This document shows, in pieces, positions 9,498 to 17,044 of a DNA stretch of 64,000 nucleotides. The position numbers were made by a program, and so were the translations under genes. The stretch is taken from the NCBI RefSeq assembly GCF_900114475.1, contig NZ_FOTE01000007.1:62001-126000 (forward strand). The letters run 5' to 3'. The stretch comes from Paenibacillus sp. 1_12 (GTDB lineage: Bacteria; Bacillota; Bacilli; Paenibacillales; NBRC-103111). Each line of letters opens with the position of its first letter. Within the stretch, counting starts at the first letter, position 1. The notes under the pieces are model-generated. The model was not told the DNA's origin. It was given only the letters and a program-made list of their open reading frames with translations, and made no database searches.

Positions 9498-9570
9498 GTG
9501 TACCAGCTGAAGACTGCCGGAGACACTTAGGTCCTTAACTGGCTGCTGCTTCAGCTTGTACACTTTTTTT
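9498..9570 (+). terminator. Large terminator after ohr
   Basis: GTGTACCAGCTGAAG (9498-9512) pairs with CTTCAGCTTGTACAC (9549-9563), one mismatch, followed by eight T. The loop contains GACTGCCGGAGAC, which recurs at 40626 in a candidate small RNA. Confidence 0.75.
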
Positions 9571-9615
9571 GAAATATTCCCTTCAGTACACATGGATATG
9601 TTCCTCTAAACCCGA

Positions 9616-10167
9616 TTACTTTTTCACCACGATATATTGTCTTTCCTGCCATTCAAATTCGTCTCCTAGTTCAAATATATTCAAGTCGAGTACAAGATCA
9701 AGCTTGCTGTTTCGCGGTTCTTCGAATCTCTCAATTCCATGTGCCCAACAAGCAAAGAGCTCTGCATCTTCACCTGATTCGAGAATGCGGTTAAGGTAGG
9801 TGAAAAGCTCTGTCAAACATTTTTTGCCCAGTAGATAAGATTGTGGCCTAATTTCTTGATTCCGTTTGCTGATACTGAACGAGCCTCCGTCGTGATCAAC
9901 CTGATAAACGAACGGATGCCGAAAATGCCGTGAAGTATCCTGATTGGTAAGTGGACCGCTGATATAAAGGCCGGCAGCATCCTCCTCCGTCTCATATACC
10001 TCAGTATTCTGTTCATAAAGATGAGTGAGTTCGATTGTGGCGGGTAGTGAGTTAGCCTGGGGTGGATGCAGTTCCAGAGCATCTTTAAGCTTCATTATGG
10101 TTTTCTTTTTACCGAAAGATCCTGTTGGCAGCTTTTTATCTGAGGCTATATAGTAGAAGAGGGTCAT
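9616..10167 (-). CDS. Hypothetical protein, 183 aa
   Basis: I do not recognise this family. The start is well supported: AAAGGAGCAAACC precedes ATG 10167. The protein is soluble and acidic, with no signal peptide or membrane segment. Notable stretches are an N-terminal YYIASDKKLPTGSFGKKK segment and a C-terminal FELGDEFEWQERQYIVVKK strand pattern. It contains three Cys and no obvious catalytic motif. It is convergent with ohr and precedes the PAS-chemoreceptor gene on the same strand, with a gap of about 150 bases. The good ribosome site and normal composition argue that it is real. Confidence 0.7.
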   Translation of the reverse strand: MTLFYYIASDKKLPTGSFGKKKTIMKLKDALELHPPQANSLPATIELTHLYEQNTEVYETEEDAAGLYISGPLTNQDTSRHFRHPFVYQVDHDGGSFSISKRNQEIRPQSYLLGKKCLTELFTYLNRILESGEDAELFACWAHGIERFEEPRNSKLDLVLDLNIFELGDEFEWQERQYIVVKK

Positions 10168-10315
10168 GGTTTGCTCCTTTATCTGTACACAATCAGTTGA
10201 TTCTCGGAAAACGAGATCGTTCGAATTCTAATCATGAGACAAGGATACCTTACGGATATCCCCATCCATTCAATCATGGTTGAGCCATCTATGGATCAGA
10301 CCGAATTTCGCGTAC

Positions 10316-11242
10316 TTACAGTAGCTCACCTAATGCGTGAGCCTGTTTATCCAATTGTTGTGCAGCAAGGCCGATACCCGTAAATTCATCAACTGCCTGC
10401 TGAGTAAGACGTTGACTGTCAGTAATTAAGGTTTGCGAACGTTTTGTACCTTTTGCAATTTCTGTTACCTGAGCAGCAATTCCCTCCAAATTAGAGTTCA
10501 CTTCCGCTGTCGCTTCCTCTGCCTGCTTAGCCAACTTACGAACCTCGTTTGCCACCACGTTAAAGCCGCGTCCATGTTCTCCTGCGTGCGCGGCTTCGAT
10601 AGCGGCATTCAAAGCCAACAAATTTGTTTGTGAAGCGATATCCCGAATTGTCCTCATGATCCCGCGAACGGAGCTAGCCTTATTTTCCAATAGCTGCAGC
10701 ACTTGGATGTTGTCATTAGCCTCTTTGACGACACTTTCAACGGCTGATGCAATTTGCTGGCTGCTAAAAATCCCTTCCTCTGCACGTTGTAAAAGGTCAT
10801 GTGCCATCTGCTGCAAATCACTTGTAACTTGGGTGGTGGCATTCTCACGAGCTGTGATGTCCGTTGCCACTTTAATTACGGCTTGCACTTGACCTTCTGC
10901 GTCAAAAACCGGGCTATAGGTAGCCTCGAACCATAATAAACGTCGATTTTTTGTAACTCGTAATATTTTTTCCTGAAAAGGATGTCCGCGCTTAAGATCA
11001 TTCCATAGCGCGGCATACTCCGGACTATTGACAAACTCTGGTGTACAGAACTGTCGATGCATCAATCCTGGCATTTCGGCTGTTTCATAATCCATAGTCT
11101 TTGCAAAGTTATCATTTGCCCATAATACTTTACCGTGGATGTCGAACTCGATCATGGCCAATGACCGATCAATGGCTGAAAGCACAGCTTTCTCATCAAG
11201 CACTTGGTTGCTTGTATGCTTATCATTTGTTGCACTAATCAT
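10316..11242 (-). CDS. Soluble PAS-domain methyl-accepting chemotaxis transducer
   Basis: Cytoplasmic chemoreceptor of about 308 aa with no membrane segment. Residues about 20-140 form a PAS/PAC domain ([35 protein letters not shown]). The rest is an MCP signalling coiled coil with the conserved hairpin tip [22 protein letters not shown], which binds CheA/CheW. The MCP module is short and stops soon after the tip. The ORF opens upstream at 11320, but ATG 11242 has AAGGAGCCC in front, so I start there. Its promoter (TTGCAT-17-TATAGT) is covered by three 11-bp TGTATA repeats and lies back to back with a CarH-like regulator, so it is probably a target of that regulator. Confidence 0.85.
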   Translation of the reverse strand: MISATNDKHTSNQVLDEKAVLSAIDRSLAMIEFDIHGKVLWANDNFAKTMDYETAEMPGLMHRQFCTPEFVNSPEYAALWNDLKRGHPFQEKILRVTKNRRLLWFEATYSPVFDAEGQVQAVIKVATDITARENATTQVTSDLQQMAHDLLQRAEEGIFSSQQIASAVESVVKEANDNIQVLQLLENKASSVRGIMRTIRDIASQTNLLALNAAIEAAHAGEHGRGFNVVANEVRKLAKQAEEATAEVNSNLEGIAAQVTEIAKGTKRSQTLITDSQRLTQQAVDEFTGIGLAAQQLDKQAHALGELL

Positions 11243-11302
11243 GTAGGGCTCCTTCTTGAGTATAATATATGCATAGATTATGTATAGATTTATATAATAA
11301 AA

Positions 11303-11340
11303 TATACAGAAACTATACAAAATCTATACAAAATATGCAA
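11303..11340 (-). promoter_or_regulatory. Chemoreceptor promoter overlaid by three 11-bp TGTATA repeats
   Basis: On the minus strand a -35 TTGCAT (11340-11335), a 17-base spacer and a -10 TATAGT (11317-11312) are visible. The hexamer TGTATA (TATACA on the plus strand) occurs at 11303, 11314 and 11325, exactly 11 bp apart, covering the spacer and -10. Three 11-bp direct repeats overlapping a promoter is the operator geometry known for CarH; assigning it to the adjacent regulator is inference. Confidence 0.65.
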
Positions 11341-11395
11341 CATATATTTTAATATCATTGAATTTATATGAGTAATGCTCTTGCACTATTCATTT

Positions 11396-11412
11396 TGTAT
11401 AATTTATGTATA
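11396..11412 (+). promoter_or_regulatory. Two 11-bp-phased TGTATA repeats upstream of the CarH-like gene
   Basis: TGTATA at 11396 and 11407, again 11 bp apart and in the direction of the regulator gene, each run into AT to give TATAAT-like -10 sequences (11398-11403, 11409-11414). A further TGTATA overlaps the start codon at 11436. Probable autoregulatory site. Confidence 0.5.
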
Positions 11413-11434
11413 ATTAAATCGAGGTGGGTAAGAT

Positions 11435-12340
11435 ATGTATAGCATTAAAAAAGCTTCTGAATTGCTAGGTATTCCCACAGTAACCATAAGAGCTTGGGAA
11501 AATAGATACCAGATCATAAATCCAATTAGAGGGAATGGTGGACATCGTTTATATAGCGATGCCGATATAGACACACTTAAATGGATAAAAACCCAAATTG
11601 ACGAGAACAAAATGAAAGTAAGCGAGGCTGTGTGGCTGCTGAAACAAAGAAGTCTTAAGAAACCCATTAAAGCGGTTGAACGAACACAAGTCGGTAAGCC
11701 CTATGATGATCTAATTGAAAGGCTATTTGGACACTTAGTTGATCTCAATACATTCCAGTCACACGAAATAATCGATCTTGCTTTTGCCTTGTATCATTAT
11801 GACGATGTGTTCCATCATATTCTGGTTCCAGTATTATATCAAATGGGTGAAGAGTGGGAAAGAGGGAACGTAACGGTTGCTCAGGAGCATTTCTCTTCCC
11901 AATTGGTAATGCAAAGAATAACACAGTTTTTTAGAGTTCTTCCCATTCATCCTGATCTGCCAAAAGTGCTGGCTTTGTGTCCTGAGGGAGAACATCATCA
12001 TATGGGCTTGATGCTCTTCAGCTTATTTTTACGAAAAAAGGGTGTGGATGTGATTTATTTAGGCCCCAATACACCCTTAAGTGATTTGAAACTAGTCATT
12101 GAGCAGAAGCAGATTTCTGTAGTGGCTGTTTCGGTTACTGATCATGGACTTATCGAAGCGTTGGAGCATTGGATCGATGAATGTCGGGTAAAATACCCGA
12201 ATCTAAAATTTGTGCTTGGTGGAACGGGTTTTCAACATTGCTTATCACATATATCCACTTATGTCCAACCCGATGATCAGAATAGCTGGGAAATGTGGTA
12301 CAAGATGGATATTATGGGTGCCAAGCCATCTTTTGTATGA
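11435..12340 (+). CDS. MerR-family regulator with cobalamin-binding domain (CarH/LitR-like light sensor)
   Basis: Residues 1-70 are a MerR winged helix (IKKASELLGIPTVTIRAWENRY). Residues about 90-165 form the four-helix cap with the W-x9-EH motif (Trp141, Glu151, His152), and 175-300 a Rossmann B12-binding domain with E-x-H-x-x-G (Glu186, His188, Gly191). This combination defines the CarH/CarA/LitR group, in which adenosylcobalamin is bound in the dark, the tetramer represses, and light breaks the Co-C bond. The residue after Trp141 is Glu, whereas T. thermophilus CarH has the His that caps cobalt after photolysis (from memory). GAGGTGGG precedes ATG 11435. It is divergent from a chemoreceptor and not beside carotenoid genes. 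Confidence 0.85.
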   Translation: MYSIKKASELLGIPTVTIRAWENRYQIINPIRGNGGHRLYSDADIDTLKWIKTQIDENKMKVSEAVWLLKQRSLKKPIKAVERTQVGKPYDDLIERLFGHLVDLNTFQSHEIIDLAFALYHYDDVFHHILVPVLYQMGEEWERGNVTVAQEHFSSQLVMQRITQFFRVLPIHPDLPKVLALCPEGEHHHMGLMLFSLFLRKKGVDVIYLGPNTPLSDLKLVIEQKQISVVAVSVTDHGLIEALEHWIDECRVKYPNLKFVLGGTGFQHCLSHISTYVQPDDQNSWEMWYKMDIMGAKPSFV

Positions 12341-12403
12341 GGCAGCTTGTAGAAGAGTGGAGTAATCGAGATCCATATTTTATTAGCGAAAGGATTTGAG
12401 TAT

Positions 12404-12877
12404 ATGACTATGTCTGTTTCAGTTCCTGATCTTTCGGCCAGGCCCTTCCGTTTAACCACGGAACGATTGATGGTTGCATCGTCTGAAGTACTATATCGCG
12501 CATGGACAGAGCAGTTCGATGAATGGTTTGCTGCTCCTGGTTCGGTAATTATGAAAGGTGAGGTCAATTCTGTTTTCTTTTTTGAAACGAGCTACAAAGT
12601 AGAGTCGGAAAAAGAGGCAAGGCGCCATCCGCATTACGGGCGTTTCCTAAGGCTTGTGCGTGAACGTCTTGTGGAAATGACATGGGTTACTGGGGCGGGT
12701 GGAACACTTGGAGCTGAAACGGTGGTCACGGTAGAGTTCACTCCCCGAGGCACAGGTACGTATTTACGCCTCACACATGAAGGCTTTCAGGACGAGGCGT
12801 CAAGGGATGCGCACGATCAGGCTTGGCCATTTGTGCTTGAACAGCTTGATCAACGGATGACAGCGAGAACATCATGA
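12404..12877 (+). CDS. SRPBCC/AHSA1-domain protein
   Basis: Small soluble protein (157 aa) of the START-like fold, AHSA1 (activator of Hsp90 homologue) family. Typical landmarks are the N-terminal strand-helix [23 protein letters not shown], the central strand MTWVTG and the C-terminal helix [13 protein letters not shown]. These proteins form a hydrophobic cavity; the bacterial members mostly lack a known function. GAAAGGA lies 9 bases before ATG 12404. It sits 63 bases after the CarH-like gene on the same strand, so the two may be cotranscribed and this gene could respond to light or B12 as well (inference). Confidence 0.8.
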   Translation: MTMSVSVPDLSARPFRLTTERLMVASSEVLYRAWTEQFDEWFAAPGSVIMKGEVNSVFFFETSYKVESEKEARRHPHYGRFLRLVRERLVEMTWVTGAGGTLGAETVVTVEFTPRGTGTYLRLTHEGFQDEASRDAHDQAWPFVLEQLDQRMTARTS

Positions 12878-12960
12878 ATTTTCTAAGTCCCGACTTATCA
12901 ATAAGGGAAGGGCAGCCTATAGCTGCAGTCATTCCTAAATTGAACTGAATATAAAGTAAA

Positions 12961-12988
12961 CAAAGAGTAGGCCGAGGCCTACTCTTTG
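12961..12988. terminator. Bidirectional terminator hairpin
   Basis: Perfect inverted repeat CAAAGAGTAGGCC / GGCCTACTCTTTG with a 2-base centre between convergent genes. T-rich flanking sequence is better on the minus strand. Confidence 0.7.
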
Positions 12989-13060
12989 TCGTAGATCATG
13001 CTGTGTAAATTGGCAAAATCGTGATATATAAGCTGCTGCACATCCTCTAATCCTATAGAT

Positions 13061-14194
13061 TTAAATGTAATTAAGTCCGTTTGTAAGGGGAAGCGGAATT
13101 GTAGACCACCCTGGCAGGAGTGGCTTGTGGAGGGAGGAAGGATCGAACAGCAATGTAACGAGCTCGGAAGGAGTGATGACGAGGCTCGTATCTCCAGTCT
13201 TTACCTTATAGGTACCATCCTCCATGGAGTTAACCATAAACGCCTGCTGTTGATCCTTGTTAGAACCAGGAAAAGCTTGATCTAGAACCCGCTGCGCGTT
13301 CACAATATATACGGTTCCATTGTTGGCTTTTGTTTCCGAAGGAACAGATGCTTCTCGCAGCAGTTCAATTAGCTTCTGTTCGTGCCAGCACACTGGAATT
13401 TTCAACTGAGTGAGATTTAATTGCTCAACTGCATTGGCAATCAGGGTACCAACGTGAGCAGCAGGACCCGCCCATTCAATGGTTATTGGGGGCTTACTGT
13501 CCGCAGAGTGACCAGGTGCCGCAATCACAGCGAATGAATCGACGCTGCTGGCTTCTCCTGCAGCTACAAGTGTACGATGCTCCAGTCTTAGACAGCTGGC
13601 ATAAGCTTCGGCTTCAATCATTAAGCCGAGGTCGGTAACGCTCTGCTCATATGCGACTTTTCGGTCTGCCGCTGTCGCTTGCAGAGCGAATAAGTCTGCC
13701 AACTGGAACGATCGTGATTCAATAGGGCTGTCTCCGGTAAGTAGGGCAGATACTGCAGCTTTAAGTCGAACGGCACCTTCTGTATCCAATGTAAAGTGCT
13801 CCGTACTTCCAAATGGATAGCAATGTACTCGCGTATAGAGTGAGCGGTCGCCCGAAATGAAGAGCAGGGAGGCGCCGGCTTCATCGACATGCTGCTTGCA
13901 GCGATCAAGCAGTTGGCCTGCGATGCCTTGTCCACGATAGTCCGGATGCGTGCACACCGCTCCCATAGAAAATACATTGAGCCTCGCTCCGCCAGTATGA
14001 ATCACAAAAGGAACAAGTCCCATAAAGGAAACGAGTCGACCTTCATCAAAAGCTCCATAGGAATGACTTAAACCCGGTGCGAAAAGAAACGGAAAGCTTG
14101 TACCCATTGAGCTTTGCCCCGGTTTACGGAATACGTCGTCTGCAAGCTGGACAGCCTGTTTGAGTTCATGGTTTGTTACTAATCGAATCTCCAT
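13061..14194 (-). CDS. Eis-like GNAT acetyltransferase
   Basis: Acetyl-CoA-dependent N-acetyltransferase of about 377 aa. The N-terminal GNAT domain has the acetyl-CoA loop in HPDYRGQGIAGQLLDRC (R/Q-x-x-G-x-G/A). The long C-terminal half, with a second GNAT-like and an SCP2-like portion, is the Eis architecture ('predicted acetyltransferase involved in intracellular survival'). Eis enzymes modify aminoglycosides or protein lysines; the substrate here is unknown. ATG 14194 is chosen because GGAGTG lies 7 bases ahead; the ORF extends 7 codons upstream without a site. Monocistronic, terminating at the shared hairpin at 12961. Confidence 0.8.
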   Translation of the reverse strand: MEIRLVTNHELKQAVQLADDVFRKPGQSSMGTSFPFLFAPGLSHSYGAFDEGRLVSFMGLVPFVIHTGGARLNVFSMGAVCTHPDYRGQGIAGQLLDRCKQHVDEAGASLLFISGDRSLYTRVHCYPFGSTEHFTLDTEGAVRLKAAVSALLTGDSPIESRSFQLADLFALQATAADRKVAYEQSVTDLGLMIEAEAYASCLRLEHRTLVAAGEASSVDSFAVIAAPGHSADSKPPITIEWAGPAAHVGTLIANAVEQLNLTQLKIPVCWHEQKLIELLREASVPSETKANNGTVYIVNAQRVLDQAFPGSNKDQQQAFMVNSMEDGTYKVKTGDTSLVITPSELVTLLFDPSSLHKPLLPGWSTIPLPLTNGLNYI

Positions 14195-14429
14195 TTCACA
14201 TTCACTCCATATCATCTTTTATTAAGACCCATTTAAAAGCGAGCTCACAGGTTCTAGCAGCAATCCCTGTATTCCTAAATGTCTTCTTATGTAAAAGTTA
14301 ATCTTGCAAAAATAGTAACACAAACAAAATAGAAATCAAACACATTTTTAGTTTACAAGAATAAAAGTTTGCTATCACAGCATAGACGGTTGGAAGACGC
14401 TTTTATGCGAGCACTCAGAGTGGGTTTTT

Positions 14430-15314
14430 TCAGCTCTTATTATGAATTAGTTTCTGTATGAACATATTCACAGCCATTGTAGATGCATGATCATGATTTC
14501 GAAGCATCCAAAAATTACGTTCCAACAGCTTGGGGATTACAGTTATTTGACACAGTTCTCCCGATTCAAGCTCCTTTCGTACAATCCAGCGTGAGAGAAT
14601 AGCAATACCAAGACCCGCAGAAACCGCTTCTTTGACCCCTTGGCTGCTGTTGAATACATAGGAACGTTTTATTGAAATTCCAGCTGCTTGGATAAACTGT
14701 TCGCTGAAGGCACGCGTCCCCGAACCAATTTCTCTAAGTATCCAGATGTGATCATGAAGCATATCCGGCTTCACGGTTTTTTTGGACGCCAAAGGATGTT
14801 CTGCAGAAGTGAATAGTATCATTTCGTCTTTCATGTAAGGAGTAATGATCATTCCACTAGACGCTACATTACCCTCAACTAAGCCGAGATCAAGTTTATT
14901 AGCTTTCAAAGCTTGAGTGATTTCTTCTGTATTCGCAATCGTAACGGACATTTCGACTTCTGGAAATTGTGCGGCAAATTGCGCGAGCACCCGCGGGAGG
15001 ATGTATTCACCAATTGTGAAGCTGGCACCAATTTGTATGGATCCTGTTACTTTTTCATTCAATAATTGAATTTCCTGTTTGGCTTCTTGATGAAGGGAAA
15101 GAATTTGCTTCGCTCGTTTATAAAGAATTTCACCTGCCTCTGTTAGTTTGACAAGCTTCGGTGAACGATGCATAAGTTTTGCGCCAAATTCATTTTCTAA
15201 GTTACGAATGTGCAGAGAGACCCCTGGTTGGGACAAGTTTAACAGCTCTGCGGCTCTCGAAAAGTTTCTTTGTTCTGTTACAATTACAAAAACTCGAAGG
15301 GTTTCAACAATCAT
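14430..15314 (-). CDS. LysR-family regulator (CysL/YeiE-like)
   Basis: Transcriptional regulator of 294 aa: N-terminal winged HTH (FSRAAELLNLSQPGVSLHIRNLENEFG, residues about 16-45), then a periplasmic-binding-like effector domain. The effector domain resembles the CysL/YeiE group, which responds to sulfur or other small anions. It is divergently transcribed from a YeiH-type transporter at 15480, the usual LysR arrangement, so it probably activates that gene. An inverted repeat fitting T-N11-A lies in the shared intergenic region (15433-15449). Confidence 0.85.
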   Translation of the reverse strand: MIVETLRVFVIVTEQRNFSRAAELLNLSQPGVSLHIRNLENEFGAKLMHRSPKLVKLTEAGEILYKRAKQILSLHQEAKQEIQLLNEKVTGSIQIGASFTIGEYILPRVLAQFAAQFPEVEMSVTIANTEEITQALKANKLDLGLVEGNVASSGMIITPYMKDEMILFTSAEHPLASKKTVKPDMLHDHIWILREIGSGTRAFSEQFIQAAGISIKRSYVFNSSQGVKEAVSAGLGIAILSRWIVRKELESGELCQITVIPKLLERNFWMLRNHDHASTMAVNMFIQKLIHNKS

Positions 15315-15432
15315 TTCAAATTCACCTCACAATAACATTTTACATGTGCTCTTGAAATACAACAACTTTAATCATAAGTTTTTCTCATCATACAAATAAG
15401 GAATTGATATTTCACTAATGGTTGAAACAGTC

Positions 15433-15449
15433 TTATAGTGAAGCTATAA
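15433..15449. promoter_or_regulatory. LysR-type inverted repeat in the LysR-yeiH intergenic region
   Basis: TTATAG-TGAAG-CTATAA, a 6+5+6 dyad matching the T-N11-A LysR box form, about 30 bases before the transporter start codon. Confidence 0.5.
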
Positions 15450-15479
15450 AATGTAACTATACGATTGGGAGTGAGGATA

Positions 15480-16520
15480 ATGGTACAGACCTACGCCTTG
15501 CCAAATAAACAAAATAAAATATGGGGTTTTGCGCCCGGCATTGGTTTAACGTTGCTTCTTGCTGTTACAGCCAAATATTTGGCGGTGTTACCGTTCCTAA
15601 GTATCATGGGTCAGCTAGTTATAGCGATTTTGTTGGGGATCGTGTGGAGAGCGGTAGTTAGCGTGCCTCAGCAAGCCATGCAAGGCATTGCCTTTTCAAG
15701 CAAAAAGCTTCTACGATACGGCATTATTTTACTTGGAATGAAATTAAATCTGATCGATATCGTTCATGCGGGCCCAAAGGTTGTAGCTATTGCGATCATC
15801 AATATTGTTTTTACGATTTTTGTCGTATATGGCATTACCAAGTTGTTCAAAGTGGAAAAACGTTTAGGTATTTTAACGGCATGCGGTACGGCGATATGTG
15901 GCGCAGCAGCTGTCGTAGCTATATCACCGCAAATCAAGGCAAATGACAATGAAACGGCGATTGGGGCCGCAACAGTCGCCATATTGGGAACTATTTTTAC
16001 TCTAGCGTATACGTTGCTCTACCCAGTGCTTGGTTTAACAGCCAAAGGATACGGCATTTTCTCAGGTGGAACGCTTCACGAGGTTGCTCATGTAATCGCT
16101 GCTGCAGCTCCGGGTGGTCAAGAGGCAGTGGATTTGGCTATTATCGTTAAATTGACACGCGTCGCTCTTTTGGTACCGGTAGCCATCATTATTGGAATTT
16201 GGGCGAACCGTGAGGAATGTAAAACAAAGGGTGATGGACAGAAATCGAGCTTGAATTCGATCCCGATTCCTTGGTTTATTGTTGGCTTTTTAGCGATGAG
16301 CGGTGTCAACACACTTGGTATTATTCCATCAGCTGTTACGAATCAATTCATTGTGGCAGCTTATTTATTAATTGCTATGGCCATGGCAGGACTTGGGCTT
16401 AATGTGGATATCCTTACGTTTCGTCGTCTTGGAATGAAGTCGTTTGCCGCAGGACTGATAGGATCGGTGTTGCTGTCTGTTTTGGGTTACATGCTAGTCT
16501 TTCTATTTGGATTAAATTGA
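15480..16520 (+). CDS. YeiH-family (UPF0324) putative sulfate exporter
   Basis: Membrane protein of 346 aa with about 10-11 hydrophobic helices and the family signatures ITACGTAICGAAAVVAISP-like (here LTACGTAICGAAAVVA) and GTLHEVAHVIAAA. The family (PF03601) is annotated as a putative sulfate exporter, mainly from its link to sulfonate or taurine catabolism; transport has not been shown here. ATG 15480 has GGGAGTGAGG upstream; the ORF could be extended to TTG 15465 but that overlaps the ribosome site. Control by the divergent LysR regulator is likely. Confidence 0.85.
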   Translation: MVQTYALPNKQNKIWGFAPGIGLTLLLAVTAKYLAVLPFLSIMGQLVIAILLGIVWRAVVSVPQQAMQGIAFSSKKLLRYGIILLGMKLNLIDIVHAGPKVVAIAIINIVFTIFVVYGITKLFKVEKRLGILTACGTAICGAAAVVAISPQIKANDNETAIGAATVAILGTIFTLAYTLLYPVLGLTAKGYGIFSGGTLHEVAHVIAAAAPGGQEAVDLAIIVKLTRVALLVPVAIIIGIWANREECKTKGDGQKSSLNSIPIPWFIVGFLAMSGVNTLGIIPSAVTNQFIVAAYLLIAMAMAGLGLNVDILTFRRLGMKSFAAGLIGSVLLSVLGYMLVFLFGLN

Positions 16521-16615
16521 TTAAGATAAAATGGAAAATAAGAATTTTCCAGCTGGCATGTGGGGAAGGGAGTGTTGTAAAATGAATAAAAAACGGTAAT
16601 CCAAAGGAGAATACG

Positions 16616-16894
16616 ATGTGCCGAAACATTAAAACCCTATTTAACTTCGATCCACCAGCTACTGAAGATGAGATTCATGCTGCCGCGCTCCAGTTCGTGA
16701 GAAAAATAACGGGCTTCAACCAGCCTTCGAAGTCCAATGAGGAAGCGTTCAATCTCGCTATAGCGGAGGTGACTGTGGTAGCGCAGAATCTGTTGGATAC
16801 GCTGGTAACTAATGCCGAATCTCGTAATCGAGAGGTTGAGATTGAGCGCGCACGAGCCCGATCTGCAAAAAGGTTTGGAGCAGCAAAGGATTGA
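16616..16894 (+). CDS. DUF2277 family protein
   Basis: Small soluble protein of 92 aa matching DUF2277: it opens with MCRNIKTLFNFDPPAT and has the helical EIHAAALQFVRKITGF segment and a basic C-terminal tail (RARARSAKRFG). The function of the family is unknown. AAAGGAG stands 8 bases before ATG 16616. It follows the YeiH gene by 95 bases and ends at a strong hairpin. Confidence 0.88.
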   Translation: MCRNIKTLFNFDPPATEDEIHAAALQFVRKITGFNQPSKSNEEAFNLAIAEVTVVAQNLLDTLVTNAESRNREVEIERARARSAKRFGAAKD

Positions 16895-16931
16895 GAAGAT
16901 AGGGAAGGGGGAACCATGAAAGAACAGGAAT

Positions 16932-16981
16932 GTAAAGGGGCTGAACTCACAAAACGTCTTTGTGAATTTCAGCCCCTTTAC
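16932..16981. terminator. Bidirectional terminator between convergent genes
   Basis: GTAAAGGGGCTGAA pairs with TTCAGCCCCTTTAC, with an inner TCACAAA/TTTGTGA stem; it lies between DUF2277 (+) and the P450 gene (-). Confidence 0.75.
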
Positions 16982-17044
16982 ACAAGATTTATTGCATTAA
17001 TAATTAATGATACTAACGTTTTGCGAATACACCAATTTCAATAC

